A stretch of 64,000 nucleotides of DNA from Rhizophlyctis rosea (lineage: Eukaryota; Chytridiomycota; Chytridiomycetes; Rhizophlyctidales; Rhizophlyctidaceae): assembly GCA_027596075.1 (NCBI GenBank), contig JADGJC010000123.1, forward strand, positions 1 to 64,000, given 5' to 3'. The notes beneath the pieces are model-generated. The model was not told the DNA's origin and made no database searches. It saw only the letters and a list, made by a program, of their open reading frames with translations. Within the stretch, counting starts at the first letter, position 1. The number at the start of each line of letters is the position of its first letter. Below, piece by piece: positions 1 to 11,645 of the stretch. Both the position numbers and the translations under genes were made by a program.

Positions 1-260
1 GCGGGTAGTCTTGCTTCTGTGCGGGTAGTCTTGCTTCTGGCGGGTAGTCTTGCTTCTTTGCGGGTAGTCTTGCTTCTAGGGGTAGAGTGCTGAATGTCGT
101 TGTTGGTGTTGTTCGCCGGGGTAGAGTGCAGAATGTCGTTGTCGTGGTGTTCGCCAGGGTAGAATACTGAAGTCGAAGTCGGTAGCGGAGTCTTGGAACC
201 AGGGGTAGAGGGCTGCGGTTGCTGTCGAAGTCAAGGTCTTGATCCCAAGGGGTAGGTTGC
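1..260. repeat. minisatellite with GGGTAG-centred units
   Basis: An 18-nt core (gcgggtagtcttgcttct) occurs four times, starting at 1, 21, 40 and 60, so the period is about 20 nt. From about 78 the array changes to longer, diverged units of about 40 nt. These begin with variants of ggggtagagtgctgaatgtcg near 79, 118, 156, 200 and 247. All units share ggtag, which suggests one family that expanded in two phases. The array is cut by the window edge and ends before the promoter of the next gene. Confidence 0.85.
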
Positions 261-520
261 TGATGTCGTTGGTGCAGTTGAGCTCGTGAGCTCAAAAAAC
301 TAAATTAGTGGGGAAAGAAAGATTGGGACGAGCGGGATTTGCGCGTGGGTCTTGATTGACACGGACGGGTGGCTTGGAATTTGAGGGTCCATGTGATGAC
401 GTGTCGTGACAAGCCCTCCGGACTGCGCATTTCGTTCCCACCAAACGCAATTTCCTTTTCCTTGATATCATCTAACAACACCATCTGAAGCAAAAGCTGA
501 AGCATTTCCAGAAGCCGAAG

Positions 521-2345
521 ATGTCTGCACCTACCTCGTCAAGCGTCGTGAGTCTGGTGCCCGACAGGTCTCTTCTTAATGTACGGTTCGACAACTACAA
601 GCTCAAGTTGTCTGGAGGTGTTGGGGCCGTCCGCCACCTGCCTCTGGATAAGCCCGTCCTGGTGGACCAAGTGCCAGCTACCACTTTCCTGCCTTTTCGT
701 AAGCTAGAGGCTAGGAGCTCGTTCAATCACCTGTTCCCGGCACCAGGAGGCGGAGTATTCTACATTGACACTGAATACACGTTGATTCACTTTGGCGTTC
801 AAGGGGTATGTTCTGATTGCAGTTGAACCACGCTTCCAAACACTAACAAAGGTGAAATAGGGAGAAGTAGCATTCAAAGTATTGCACCGAATTCCCCGCC
901 CAGATTGTCCGGCGGAAGAACGCGAATACCCATCCTTGACCTGTTCGAGCGACTTTCTGCTTGTGAGCAACGGTGCCGGGCTCGTCCAGCTTTTATTGTT
1001 CAATCAATCCGAAATGGCGGTCAAGCTTGTTGGATTAGTTGCAGGAATAAATGCGGATGAAGATGCATACAACGTCCTCGTGGCATCTCGTTATGTTCAG
1101 GCTTCCAATCAGCTGCTCTGTCTTGGATACTCCATGCCCGAGCTTACATCGAACGATGGCAAACAAGAGCTCAAGTTCGATATCACCATGTGGACCATCA
1201 ACCTCGCAAATTCCTTCGGCTCAATACTCTCAGCAACAAGAGTTTGCGGACTCGCGGGCTTCTCCGTGCCTTTATTTGCTGCCATCGAATCGACTGGTGA
1301 AGGATTTGTGGTGGGAAGCAGCAACCCATACGAAAGCGTTCATCAACAACCACCTTCATCGCTTCCAACATCATCAACAACCACCGCTCAACCCTCAACC
1401 GAACCACCGCCGGCGTACTTTTGGAATCAAACCGAAACCGACGTAACAATCACCATTGCACTCCCCCACTTCACTCAAAAACACGATGTCCACATCCACT
1501 TTGACCCATCCGCCATTCACGTCCGAATCAACCCTCCAAAAGAACTCGAAATCTTCTCCCGAGACCGTAAACTCTTCGACAACATCCTAACTAACGACTG
1601 CATCTGGACGCTCGAAAACAACCGCACCCTAACCCTCTACCTGAGAAAATCGAACACAAAGACGAAATGGGCAGGAATATGGAACGATATCAGAGCGGAA
1701 GACGTTCCGGAGACTGTGGACCCTGAGATGATGGCGGAGTTTTTGGAGAGGCTGGAGAAGTATACGTTGGAGACGGTGGAGGAGAATGCGGATGGGTCGA
1801 AGGCTCCAATCTTCCAGGCTCTCACGGAACGGTCGGAGGCCATTGATTTTGAGGGCAATTCGGTGATTTTGGAGAGGGCCTCTAAGGAGGGTGTCGTGAC
1901 GCACATATGCTACGGGGCTGGGCATGAGTGGTTGGGACCGGTTCTGAGGAGCCAGGAATCGGAGGGAAGTCTTGGCGCCATCTGCTTGCAATCAGATGTG
2001 GACGGGCTGGTTTACACAGTGAAAGACGGCTTCGCGTTACAACACGTAAGCTCCTTCAACGCGTTCGGCTTCGTTCAAGCCAGCAAAAGGGATAAGAAGT
2101 TTGTGGTTGTGTCGCCTGGGCCGGAATATCGATACGCTGCCGTAGTGGAGTCGGTCAAGCATGTCTATTTGTATCGGAAGGGGAGGGAAGGGGAAATTTT
2201 TGCGGAGCAGTATGTCGTTGACTTGACGGAGAATGAGGCGGAAACTGGTGGGGAGGCGGGACAGGTTGTAGGAGTGCAGATGGTTGGGGAAAATGCGTTG
2301 TTGATTTTGAAGGAGGATAGGATCATCGCCATACAGTTGTTGTGA
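521..2345 (+). CDS. NUDCD1: NudC domain-containing protein 1 homologue (NUDCD1)
   Basis: Two exons, 521-805 and 861-2345, give 589 aa, close to the roughly 583 aa of animal NUDCD1. The 55-nt intron is GT...AG and both exons are in phase 0. The N-terminal part has the short hydrophobic strands expected of the family's beta-propeller-like region. Around residues 270-350 lies a CS (p23/NudC-like) domain: an aromatic start (YFWNQTETDVTITIALP), then alternating strands with HVRI and the LWTLE-like segment CIWTLE. A Pro/Ser/Thr-rich linker precedes it. The family is linked to Hsp90-type co-chaperone activity and dynein-related cargo handling; that role is inferred here. The gene faces the PP4 phosphatase gene tail to tail, 247 nt away. 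Most Dikarya lack NUDCD1, so it supports an early-diverging fungus. Confidence 0.88.
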
Positions 2346-2592
2346 TGGTGACGAGCTTTGCATTTCGTCCTGTGAAATCGGCAACTGTAAATATCTTCCC
2401 TTCACGCCCGTTAGGCGGGGCAATTTGCTGTAATCAATTGCGCGCAGAATGCCAATATCCGAAATTCCAATATTCACAACTACAGGGAAAGCTAATCCTT
2501 CTGAGCTCCTTGCCTCCCTGCCTGATAACCAGATTATTTGAACACAACTTACAATGCCAAATTATATACATGCAACCGGGTAATGTCTGTAT

Positions 2593-4051
2593 TTACAAAA
2601 AGTAGTCCGGTGCGGGCTTTTTGCTCGGCACGCCACGAGCTTCCTGGAAGTTGATTCAATCAATATGGGTGTGACGGGGAAGACCAAATTACATGTGAAC
2701 TAACCTGCGGTGCTGCTTCAAATATTTTGTAATTCTTATTTAGGTTTTCATCTAGCTCAAGTATTGCTGCGACGTTCCCGCATCTGTAAAGGGTAAAATA
2801 AGCACCATGTTCCAGTAAGGACTGTGTAAGTATCAATCTCACCTGTAACAGTAATTTGGCGCCGACCATACTGTGACAATGGTATCTTTGAACATCAACT
2901 TGTAACCCTCCATTACTAGCTGATGTGCTCGGGCGATGAGCTCCAAATTGTTCGCGTGTATAAACTGGACAATTGATAAGTTTCGGGAATATGATATGTA
3001 TACTCTGTGACCACTCACCGCGTTGACAACGTCCCCTCCAAACAGGTATCCGGCACCTCGCGGACTCAAGCCCCACCCATCAATATCTTCCGGATCGGAC
3101 CACAACAAGTCACACATGGCTCCGTCATGAGGCACTTCCTGCTTCCGGTCAATTGTACGGATCTGTTGGAATGATCAGCATTTGCAACAACCAGAAACTG
3201 CTGTATGTAAGCAACAGCACGAACCTGGTCCAACGACGTAATTGACGGCGACAACCCCCCATGTACGCAGAAAATCTTGTCGTCAATGATTGCGGACAAG
3301 CTCAGATAGTCGAAGATTTCGCAGCAATATCGCCACACATTGACTGATCCGAACTTTCTGATGCATTCGTCGTAGAAGCCGTACACCTGTGTAATCTGCC
3401 TACTTTCGTGGTTTCCTCGGATCAGCGTTATCTGGTATCCAATTGTCAGTTCATGCCTTCGAGCAATTCACAATCTTAGCCCTACCCGGTCAGGATATCG
3501 AACCTAGCGGTAAACCTTGGTCAGATATCATAGCTATATTGACCCTGAGAAATGATGACTCACTTTCAAAGCCAATAGTAGCAAGAAGGTCTCCACGCTG
3601 TAAAATCCTCTATCTACGAAGTCGCCTATTCGTGCGAATTTGAATCAATTATGGTCGCCAGTCTTCATGATAGCTCTAAACGCTTACCCATGAAGAGGTA
3701 ATTTGTCTCTGGGCATTTCCCTCCCACTTTGAATAGCTCTTTCAGGTCATAGAATTGTCCGTGTATGTCTCCACATATCTGCAAGACGTCCAAAGCGAAG
3801 TCCTGAGAAAATGCTTGAAATCAAAATCCTACTCTGCATAACGTACTGTCACTGGTGCGTCCACTCTTTGCACGTTGCTTTCCTCAATAAGAATCTCTCG
3901 AGCCTTATTGCAAAGCTCCTTCACCTCGCTCTCTTTGATGATTTCACACCTTCGCAATTGCTCAATTTGTCTGTGGGAAGACAGAGTTAGAGGCTTGTAC
4001 CTGGTCGAGCGCCAAGCGGCAACACACGCACCGGTCGAGATCGCTCCCCAT
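2593..4051 (-). CDS. PPP4C: serine/threonine protein phosphatase 4 catalytic subunit
   Basis: Ten exons on the minus strand: 4032-4051, 3847-3970, 3688-3778, 3564-3625, 3487-3504, 3225-3431, 3019-3162, 2843-2964, 2705-2783 and 2593-2643. They total 918 nt and give 305 aa, against 307 in human PP4C. All PPP-family metal and catalytic motifs are present: GDIHGQ, GDFVDRG, RGNHESR, HGGLSP and [13 protein letters not shown]4 rather than PP2A is shown by [11 protein letters not shown] at the start, [19 protein letters not shown], the [11 protein letters not shown] segment and the end [10 protein letters not shown]. The carboxymethylated C-terminal leucine is preserved. The start is ATG at 4049-4051, giving MGSDLDRQIEQL; a longer open frame upstream is intron read-through. 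Exons of 20 and 18 nt are unusually small. PP4 acts in DNA-damage recovery and centrosome or microtubule functions. It shares a 379-nt promoter region with the next gene. Confidence 0.96.
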
Positions 4052-4430
4052 GTCTCCACGCACTGCAGATTCTGAAAAGGAAGACTAGAAACAAGCGTGA
4101 GAAAGTAGGGGAGATTTTTTGGATTTGTTTGAGGTTGGAGAACGAAGAGTGGGACAGACAAAGTGGTGGTCTCTGCTTCAATTCAGCTGCGTTGAACCTT
4201 ACAGCCAATTTGCACATTTATGGGCATAATGAATGGCGTTATACAAGCCACTCCAAGCCACATTCATGCCAATGCAGTGTTTGGGTGGGGAATGCAGGCC
4301 AGGGTTTGACACCCTGGCTTCTTTGAAGTTCCTTCCCCTGCTTGTTCCCATCGCAACACAATCATCAGATTCAGCAATCTGAAGAACTCAACGCGTTTTC
4401 AACTTTGAAACCAGCTACTCAACTATCAAT
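4052..4430. other. divergent intergenic region, PP4 / Bet v1-like gene
   Basis: This 379-nt stretch lies between two divergently transcribed genes and must hold both promoters. I see no clear TATA box. The right half is AC-rich just before the ATG at 4431. No open frame here agrees with a known family. Confidence 0.6.
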
Positions 4431-5281
4431 ATGTCTTCTACTCGAGTGTGGGAAAGCCGCGTCTTCCCGGCCCCTGCTGGTATGTCGGGAAGATAGTGAT
4501 TCATGGTAGATATTTGACAGATATTCACAAATATTTGATAGACATCGTTTGGCAGCTCATCCGCCCGGCCGACTTCAAGGTATGGTATTTGGACCTTGAA
4601 TTCTCCAGAGAACACAATACTCATCAATCGGAGTTTAGTTCTGGACCGCTATCAAGGATGCCAGCGTCGAGAACGGTAACGCCGGTGAAGGTTCGTGTTC
4701 TTTTCAAGTTCCAAGCTGGTGCCTTGCAACCTGCAATCGCATTATGTGAAGGAACGGGTGTTCACGCATGTTTTGCATATTAGTTGGATCCTTCCGCAAG
4801 ATTACCTTCAAGGATGGTACGGTCCAAAAATACCAGATTGTTGAGCTCTCAGACCTGCACAAGTCCGTGACCTATGAGGTAATAGGCCGTTGTCGCAACT
4901 GATGTTTACTAACGGGCCCACGATCTAACTCTGTTCTCATCATATTTTTTCAAGATCATTGAATCGGACCCGCCAGTTCCCATTTTGGCTGCTGTCCACA
5001 CAATCAGGGTCAAGAAGATCACTCATGTTAGTGTAATCGTCTCACTGGTCCCTTGACGAAAGATTGATTTTCCCTCGTGTTCAAACAGGACAACTCGACG
5101 CTTGTTGAGTGGGAATCGGACTACTCCAGCAGTGACAACACAGCGGGCGTTACGGAGGACTCTCGCTTCAAGAAGATTGAAGCATTCGAGGTTTGCGTCT
5201 GATTCCGAGGTCGGACATCGAGAGCTCGTTTATTGACCAGTATAAACACAGGACCTTCACAAGGCCTTGTCCAAGAAATGA
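4431..5281 (+). CDS. Bet v1/START-like (SRPBCC fold) small protein
   Basis: Seven small exons (4431-4479, 4542-4579, 4639-4690, 4784-4878, 4955-5026, 5089-5190, 5252-5281) sum to 438 nt and give 145 aa, with phases matching at every junction. The protein begins MSSTRVWESRVFPAPA and continues with VWQLIRPADFKFW. This is the layout of polyketide-cyclase/Bet v1-like proteins: a first strand, a helix carrying a Val-Trp pair, then alternating strands such as VGSVRKITFKDG, KYQIVELSDLHKSVTYEII and TLVEWESDYSS. The last helix is SRFKKIEAFEDLHKALSKK. The fold forms a hydrophobic ligand pocket; the ligand cannot be read from sequence. There is no signal peptide, so it is probably cytosolic. Orphan proteins of this kind are common in fungi and protists. 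The third acceptor site (before TTCTGG) is chosen on fold continuity. Confidence 0.8.
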
Positions 5282-5560
5282 CTCATGACGTGGTTACTAT
5301 AGTTGCGCACCTTGTGTTGAAACATCTGTTGCTGTGGTGTGCACATTGATTGCTGTTTACATAGTGTATTTGAAAATCATTGCAGTTGCTTAAATCATCT
5401 TCAAGAAGAAGTTCATTGCCCAGATGTCGTTACGAATGAGTGTAATCTGAGGCTTGTCGCTGTCGGTCGAAACGAAGGTGACGCAGCACGGCGAACGCTG
5501 TGAGATTGTGGCGATTGAGGATATCTATTCCTTCCGCTTCAAGTCATCGTACGCCGGAAT

Positions 5561-6691
5561 CTATGTTGAGCGGACCACGCGTTCGAGTCCTTGGGCAATA
5601 CTTTGACGTAACTGCAATCTAATGTTAACAGCAGCATCGTAGATGGATCCCCATTACACATACCTTCTCACTAATTGGTTTCTCAGCTCTCAAATACCCT
5701 TCAAAGAATCTTTCAGCAACCCATTGATTCCGCAACAGCACTGACTCCTCGCCCTGCATCGGAATCTTTCAGCGGTCAACTCGCAAAACTTAAGATCGAT
5801 TGTAATCCACCTCGAACTCTACTCTCAAGGCCCCATCTGCGGTTTTGGTAAAGATGAATGCCTGTCCTGGCGCGACTCGCCCGGCTGGGAACTTTGCCCT
5901 CAAGGTGTCGAACGCATCCAGGATGGAGGTTTTCTCAGCTTCACTGAGCTCGTCGTCTTCTTGTGTAAGTCTGGCGGTGAGGAAGCGCATGAAACCGTTC
6001 CGGAGATGTGGACCATCCGTATTGCGAAGGGTTTCTGCAGCGTTTTACGCGTCAAGAGTTATGACATTATTTTGGGCAGGTCTGATCTTGAAGTAAAATA
6101 TGTACCTATCCGAATTGCAACTTCCCCATCTCCACGGACCAAATCGCGAGCAAAGTATTCTCCTTCTTGATCTCCCGCGAACAGCTTTTTAGGGTCAAAA
6201 TCCGATCGCCATTTGTAGGAATTTTGCAGACGGGAGCGGGTGGTTGGGGATATGTAGAAGCCAATAGTATAGGCATTGATGTTTACAAAGGTGACTTGTC
6301 GAACGCCAAGGCCCAAAAGGTGCAGAGTATGTTGCTGTGATGGACTTCCATACGATTGGGTGACTGTGTTTGGGAGTAGCTTTTTGGTGACTGGCTCTTC
6401 TACGGACACTGGTCAGAAGTTTACCGTGAGAACCGAGGCTGGAAAGAAGTTACCAGTCACGTCCGACACTTCCTTCACAGCGTCTGCCCAGACGTGTGAT
6501 TGCCAGATGACTGCGGCCCCGCCCAAGAGTGAAGCGATTACCCAGACTCCCCTGGAAGTGGATGACTGCACTGGTCGAGACCATGAGGATGCGCCACGCT
6601 TCCCCAACGAACAGCACACGGGTACTGTCCGCTTTATGGGTGCCTTGACGGCTAAGCGAGGCTGTGCAACCCTCAAAGCTGTTTTGATCAT
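5561..6691 (-). CDS. mitochondrial chalcone-isomerase-like protein (AIM18/AIM46 family)
   Basis: Five exons on the minus strand: 6454-6691, 6106-6408, 5811-6034, 5664-5753 and 5561-5611, total 906 nt, 301 aa. The N-terminus (MIKTALRVAQPRLAVKAPIKR) is basic and free of acidic residues, as in a mitochondrial presequence. It is followed by a short hydrophobic stretch, GVWVIASLLGGAAVIW. The chalcone isomerase fold follows: LLGLGVRQVTFVNINAYTIGFYI, then IETLRNTDGPHLRNGFMRFLTARL, the GQAFIFTKTADGALRVEFEGEES hairpin and a final helical end, KLRQSIAQGLERVV. That end matches the fungal AIM family and decided the last two introns. Fungal members are probably non-enzymatic or fatty-acid-binding inner-membrane proteins; this is family knowledge, not seen here. 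It shares a 275-nt divergent promoter with the F-box gene. Confidence 0.88.
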
Positions 6692-6966
6692 ATTGTGGAT
6701 ATTGCGGTGGGGTTGAATGCTTCAGAAGAAATAAGATCTTATCACCAGAGCTGGAGCCTGGCAAGGGTCTCGCATGTGGTATCCAGGGGGCTGAGCTGGG
6801 ACCCATTTTGCGGCCCTGGGACTCGCCACCTTGGGATGGCCTTCTTGGGTATTGCATTTTTACATTTGTCTTTTACCCATCTGTCGTGTTGGTCTCATCA
6901 TGCAACCATCCACGCAACCGATACCACTTCTTACGTTGCAGCTTTCAACAAGACTACGAAATATTC

Positions 6967-8463
6967 ATGGATCTTCCGCTGAACTTGACCTCCTCTGCCG
7001 TACCACAGCAAGTAACGGATCACCTCCTTGCCATTCCAGGCCTACTAGAACTCATCTTTTCCAACCTCGATGTGCCGACCCTTCTCACTTGCGAACGCGT
7101 GTGCCGTGAGTTCAGCGTTCTCATCCGGCGTGACTCGCCCACCGCAAATATTTGGAAGGGAGTTCTTCAAAGAGAGGTCCCTCCAGGGTGCTTGCCAGTA
7201 TTATATGGCCACGAGACATTCCGGGATGTGGCTTGCGAATGGTGGGCATGGAGTACGGTTGGACGTTGGTGTGATGCCGAGGGGAAGTACATTGGGGAGG
7301 TAGAGGCTGGGGCAACAGTGCAGCGGCAGGAGTTAGTGACGGGTTCAAGCTTCCAGAGGTCTCCATACGGAGTAACACGGGACTTAGTCGGCATCATTGG
7401 AAACTGGACCACCGATCCCAGCACATCCGCTTTCTTTGCGGATGGGACGATCATTACGCCGGATCCAGCCCGGGGAGTTGAAGTAACCCACCTCTTCGAT
7501 CAACCATCTGCAGTCATGACACCACCTTCGACCCTCTACCACAATACACGCTACACCCGCCCATCAAACATTGGCATTCATGGCAACTCTACCAACCTCG
7601 GTGGCAACGTGCTGAACATAGCCAGCGTTGCATGCGGAGATCTCAATTCAACCAAAACATACACCAGGCACTTTTCTGCTCCATCTGCCATGCATATTGA
7701 AGTATGTGGTCCTACAGCCTGCCTTCCCACACATCCTCTGTCAGGCCACCACAATATCTACAATTTCGCCCGAAAAAGCGCTGAAGGACCACATCGACCA
7801 ATTTTTTTCATCCCCAGTGACACAACGATGTTCGCCTTTAACGAGACGATATTTGCCTTGATGACCACCACCCATTCTAATCCATCACCCGCTACATCCT
7901 CCTCCTTGACCAATCCTAACAACCCCACTGTCCCTGCTGCATTCCTAAATCCTACCCATTCGATCAGACTGTTCCGCATCAGCGACGGAGACTATCTCCT
8001 CAAAGGCTGTTGTGATCCCACAGTGACACCCACCTCGATGTCGCTGACAAGGACTCATTTGCTGGTGTCTGGCCATGAAGTTGGCGTGGAGACTGACGGG
8101 GTGTTACCCAACCCCAATGTCATCATTGCCGTTCACTCACTGAAGACGTTGGACCTGTTGTATACCTTCAGTGCAGATGAGGGATCTCACCTGAGCTCTC
8201 ATATGTTGAGCACTGCCAACACTATTGTGACGGACGGTCCAAGGGACGGAGATCGATGGTTTTATGATCCCTTCCAGAAGGAACGAAGGTGGATGAGGGT
8301 GCCGGCCAGGGAGACTGAAGAGCCTCAGGGTGAGATGGTGCAGCAATGTGGGTATTTGGTGGTGGTCAGGGAGTACGAAGTGGATGAGGGGGAACGGAGA
8401 ACAGGACGGCCTGGTGTAGAGAGAATTTACTGGAAGTGGGTGGATAGCGTTACACTGGTTTAG
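6967..8463 (+). CDS. F-box protein with C-terminal propeller-like region
   Basis: A single uninterrupted frame of 498 aa starting at ATG 6967 (MDLPLNLTSSAVPQQ). The frame stays open upstream, but that part (from 6808) reads as junk and would run into the shared promoter, so the 6967 start is preferred. Residues about 18-65 form an F-box: IPGLLELIFSNLDVPTLLTCERVCREFSVLI followed by NIWKGVLQREV. The remaining 430 residues contain repeated strand-turn segments such as ISDGDYLLKGCCDP and VIIAVHSLKTLDLLYTF, suggesting a degenerate beta-propeller as substrate receptor. The expected role is an SCF ubiquitin ligase adaptor contacting Skp1. No specific WD or Kelch signature is strong enough to name a subclass. 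Intron-free, unlike its neighbours. Confidence 0.78.
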   Translation: MDLPLNLTSSAVPQQVTDHLLAIPGLLELIFSNLDVPTLLTCERVCREFSVLIRRDSPTANIWKGVLQREVPPGCLPVLYGHETFRDVACEWWAWSTVGRWCDAEGKYIGEVEAGATVQRQELVTGSSFQRSPYGVTRDLVGIIGNWTTDPSTSAFFADGTIITPDPARGVEVTHLFDQPSAVMTPPSTLYHNTRYTRPSNIGIHGNSTNLGGNVLNIASVACGDLNSTKTYTRHFSAPSAMHIEVCGPTACLPTHPLSGHHNIYNFARKSAEGPHRPIFFIPSDTTMFAFNETIFALMTTTHSNPSPATSSSLTNPNNPTVPAAFLNPTHSIRLFRISDGDYLLKGCCDPTVTPTSMSLTRTHLLVSGHEVGVETDGVLPNPNVIIAVHSLKTLDLLYTFSADEGSHLSSHMLSTANTIVTDGPRDGDRWFYDPFQKERRWMRVPARETEEPQGEMVQQCGYLVVVREYEVDEGERRTGRPGVERIYWKWVDSVTLV

Positions 8464-9476
8464 ATAGATTTTGAGGGCTAGTTCACAATCTCTGAAGTTG
8501 GGTGCTTTTCACCCAACTTGATCATTTTTATGGCTGGCGGGAACCATGCCTGCACTGTCTGCATGTAATGATTTTCTGTACCAACATTATTTTGTCATGC
8601 TGATGAAGGACTCCCTTGATGTTCGCAAGCTGTTACAGACATTGCTTGAATAACATGGTATGGGCAGCTATTCCTAGTATGCACACGGTCATCTTCCAAT
8701 ACTTGAAGATTCGGCACTTTTGCTGTTCTGGCAGGTGGTGAAGCGGAAGAAGTGGAAGATGGAAGAGGGCATAGAAGCCTATTAGAAGGACCCTGGAAGC
8801 TTACGTGAGGAGAGCACGTGTCTCATCGTGGCTTCGTCAACGGATGACCTTGCGCCACCGGCACCATCGCATCATACGCACCACGTCCCCAGGCTCCATT
8901 TGCACTCAATTTAGGCAATCTGCGATGCATGATACGATTGCAGCCGCTTCCAGGTTGCCTTGCAAGTTTCGCCGTGACTGTTCCCAAATAACGCCTGTTT
9001 GACCCTTCTTTGCGTTCCAAAATCGTGGCCATTTACGACTCCACCAAAACGTCCGCCGGGATTCCGCTTGCATATCGCACGCACTTTAAAAATATAGGAA
9101 GGTCCATCGCGCCAACCCATCGTCGTGCTCTCGACCCTCTCATTTCTTAGCCAAGAATTGCACCTGCGTATAGTCATCGGGAATTACCAAGTTATAAGGA
9201 CCCCTACCTAACTTGTTGTGAGCTTGGGAGCTGTTTAATGAAGTCTCATTCGCGTATAATCGGCGACTGTTTATATCCAAGTTTGTTAGTTTTGTAAGTG
9301 TCGGACGTGCTGGCGGTCAGTTCAGATGTCCGAGATCACTCACCCGCTTTGTTTCAACAATCGGGATACCTTCCCACGCCCCTTAGTCCTTCCACTGATA
9401 CCTTCTCCTCCCCTTCGCCACACTGCTGAATCCGCAACCGAAACTCTTCCCGCGACTGTATCTGCCACTTCCAGGC
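8464..9476. other. intergenic region, nothing recognised
   Basis: About 1 kb between the F-box and VMP1 genes. It must contain the F-box 3' end and the VMP1 promoter. Short open frames (65-88 codons) occur on both strands, but none has coding character. No repeat or RNA gene was recognised. Confidence 0.5.
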
Positions 9477-11223
9477 ATGAGCTCCGGAACAGAGCCATCT
9501 GGAGAACCGCTCGACTCCTCGAAAGAAACAGAAGGGGAGGAATGGAACGAAATAGACCCGGCGGATGACGTTGGTATGTCTTTACTGTGCGGACATTGCC
9601 ACGACCGCCAGGTGATAACATTCCACCACAGGCATAGCAAAGGGCAAGGCCATAGTGGATCCGATCGTGCGACGTAAACAACAACTATCACGAGCTCGCG
9701 CCCGCATTTCAATATGGAATTCGCCTTTCACAATACTGAAATATATAGTGCTATATGGCACCGACAGTCTAATATACTCGTTTCGAGAGTTGTCGAGACG
9801 AACTAGACTTGTTAGTGCCATGAGTGCTGTATTGGTTGGGGCTTGGGCGGCGTATATTAGTGAGGGTTCACACCAAAAGGTAGCAGCAAATCCTGCACAT
9901 ATTCTTCCGGCAATCAACTGATGATGGTCGCGCTCACAGACAATAGCAAAAATTGAATCAAGCGTCCTGTGGTATGGATGGTGGGTGGTGTTGGGGGTAG
10001 CCTCTTCCATCGGTCTGGGAGCAGGGCTACATACGTTCGTCCTATTTCTCGGTCCCCATGTCGCACATACAACAATAACGGCATTCAAGTGTCATTCGCT
10101 AGATTTTGATACCAGAGGGCCACAAAGGTGAGCATTGAAAATAGCGCGTCACTCTCGCACACCGCTCACAATCACCTTAGTTTCATGTGTGACATACCCG
10201 CTGCTGGTAAAACGGCAGCTGCCATCAGCATATGGAGCATCGCCAGGAAAGTGAGATGGGAGAGCTTCTTCTGGGGGTTGGGAACGGCACTGGGGGAACT
10301 TCCGCCGTACTTTGTTGCGCGTGCAGGTGCGTGGATCGTCAGGCTTTTCAGATGTCGATGATGGGTTTTGACAGTTGGAATTAGCCGCCTCTGCTGGACG
10401 GGAAGATCCAAACTTTGCGAGTATCGACTCGATTCTACGCAAACCCGTTCGACGGCGGACCATTGCCGAGCGCGCTCAAGTAGGAATGTACCAGCTTGTC
10501 AATTCTTTAGGATTTTTTGGCATTTTACTTGCCGCTTCCGTATGTATTGGAGGATATGTGTTAGAAGATGAAATTTGGCGAGCGCTCATCAAATCCACTC
10601 CACAGATTCCCAATCCTTTATTTGACCTAGCTGGTATAATGTGCGGACACTTTGGCATTCCTTTCATGACGTTTTTCGGAGCTACTTTCCTTGGAAAAGC
10701 TCTTTTCAAGAGCTCCATCCAGGTATAGCATATCTTCCCAAAATGATCTGTTGTATATTCATCTAATTCGACCTCTTCAGACTTTATCTGTCATCATTCT
10801 ATTTTCTGAGGACGCGCTGAGCTTAATTCTCGGAGAACTGGAGCGTCGTCTACCATCAGTACATCGGATGGTGGAGCGCGTGCTTGACGAGCAAGTTCAG
10901 CAGTTCAAAAAGGGTGGAGCGCCAAAGGTAAGATTAAATTGGTTGATCCCGGATGGATTTTTCGCCAATGTTAATTTGCTGGGTGCGTGCAGTCTGAACA
11001 GGATAGCACATGGTTCTCACTTTTGTGGAACGTGGTTTTGGCGGGGATGATAGCGTACTTTGCCATTTCACTGCTGGAGTCATTAGCGATTGCACGGCTA
11101 AAGAAGGACCACGACAGTGAAATTCGGGCTATGCAGACAGGGGTTAACGGGACTGCGCGGGCGAGGGGTGTTGATGATGATGATGGGGATGGGGATGGCG
11201 GGGATCTTGATACCGCTGATTGA
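9477..11223 (+). CDS. VMP1: vacuole membrane protein 1 homologue (VMP1)
   Basis: Eight exons (9477-9573, 9632-9879, 9940-10127, 10181-10326, 10385-10539, 10606-10722, 10781-10927, 10993-11223) give 1,329 nt and 442 aa. Human VMP1 is 406 aa. Diagnostic segments are [18 protein letters not shown], the LWGIGTAIGELPPYF-type motif seen here as [20 protein letters not shown], and the DedA/VTT block [26 protein letters not shown] followed by [17 protein letters not shown] last membrane span, [26 protein letters not shown], precedes an Asp/Gly-rich tail. VMP1 is an ER lipid scramblase needed for autophagosome formation and ER contact sites. It is absent from budding yeast, so this copy points to an early-diverging fungus. 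The acceptor of exon 5 was placed after ...ttag because that keeps the frame through [11 protein letters not shown]. The acidic tail is encoded by a GAT/GGG-rich repeat near 11170-11215. Confidence 0.93.
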
Positions 11224-11645
11224 GCGATGCGGATTTATCACAACTCACTGTTCCCCATGATGAAATGATCAAAAGAAAGGGACTATTCTTTCCTTCTGGT
11301 TCTTTGCTGGAAAATTTTTCCGTTCAGTGTCTCATAATCTTCGTGAATTGCATGGCCATTTTAAGGTCTTTTGATACCATTGCAATAGATAGCTGTGATG
11401 ATTACAACCGCTGTGGAAAAGCTTTGCAGCGCAGAAGTCAAGATCCTGGACATATTGAATGTATCTCAAAAGCGATGGAATTAAAAGCGAAAGCGATAAG
11501 AGAAGATTATTTTATTGACAATAATGAGACCCCCATGATTTTACACACAAACGTTTGCGATCTGCTGCGATGTAGAGCAAGCAGGCAAGTAATAATCCAT
11601 CTACGCTCCAGCCACGGCGCACAGTATTGTAAGAGCTTTGTTCGA
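11224..11645. other. convergent 3' flanks of VMP1 and LC8
   Basis: This 422-nt stretch separates two genes that face each other. It is AT-rich and should hold both polyadenylation regions. The open frame starting at 11220 has no family resemblance and overlaps the LC8 terminal intron, so it is not called. Confidence 0.5.

Noticed and set aside
1..78. Possible CRISPR array
   Set aside because: Units are contiguous with 1-3 nt between copies and no unique spacers; the genome is eukaryotic.
6808..6966. N-terminal extension of the F-box protein to 6808
   Set aside because: The extra 53 residues are Cys/Phe-rich with no conservation pattern and overlap the promoter shared with the mitochondrial gene.
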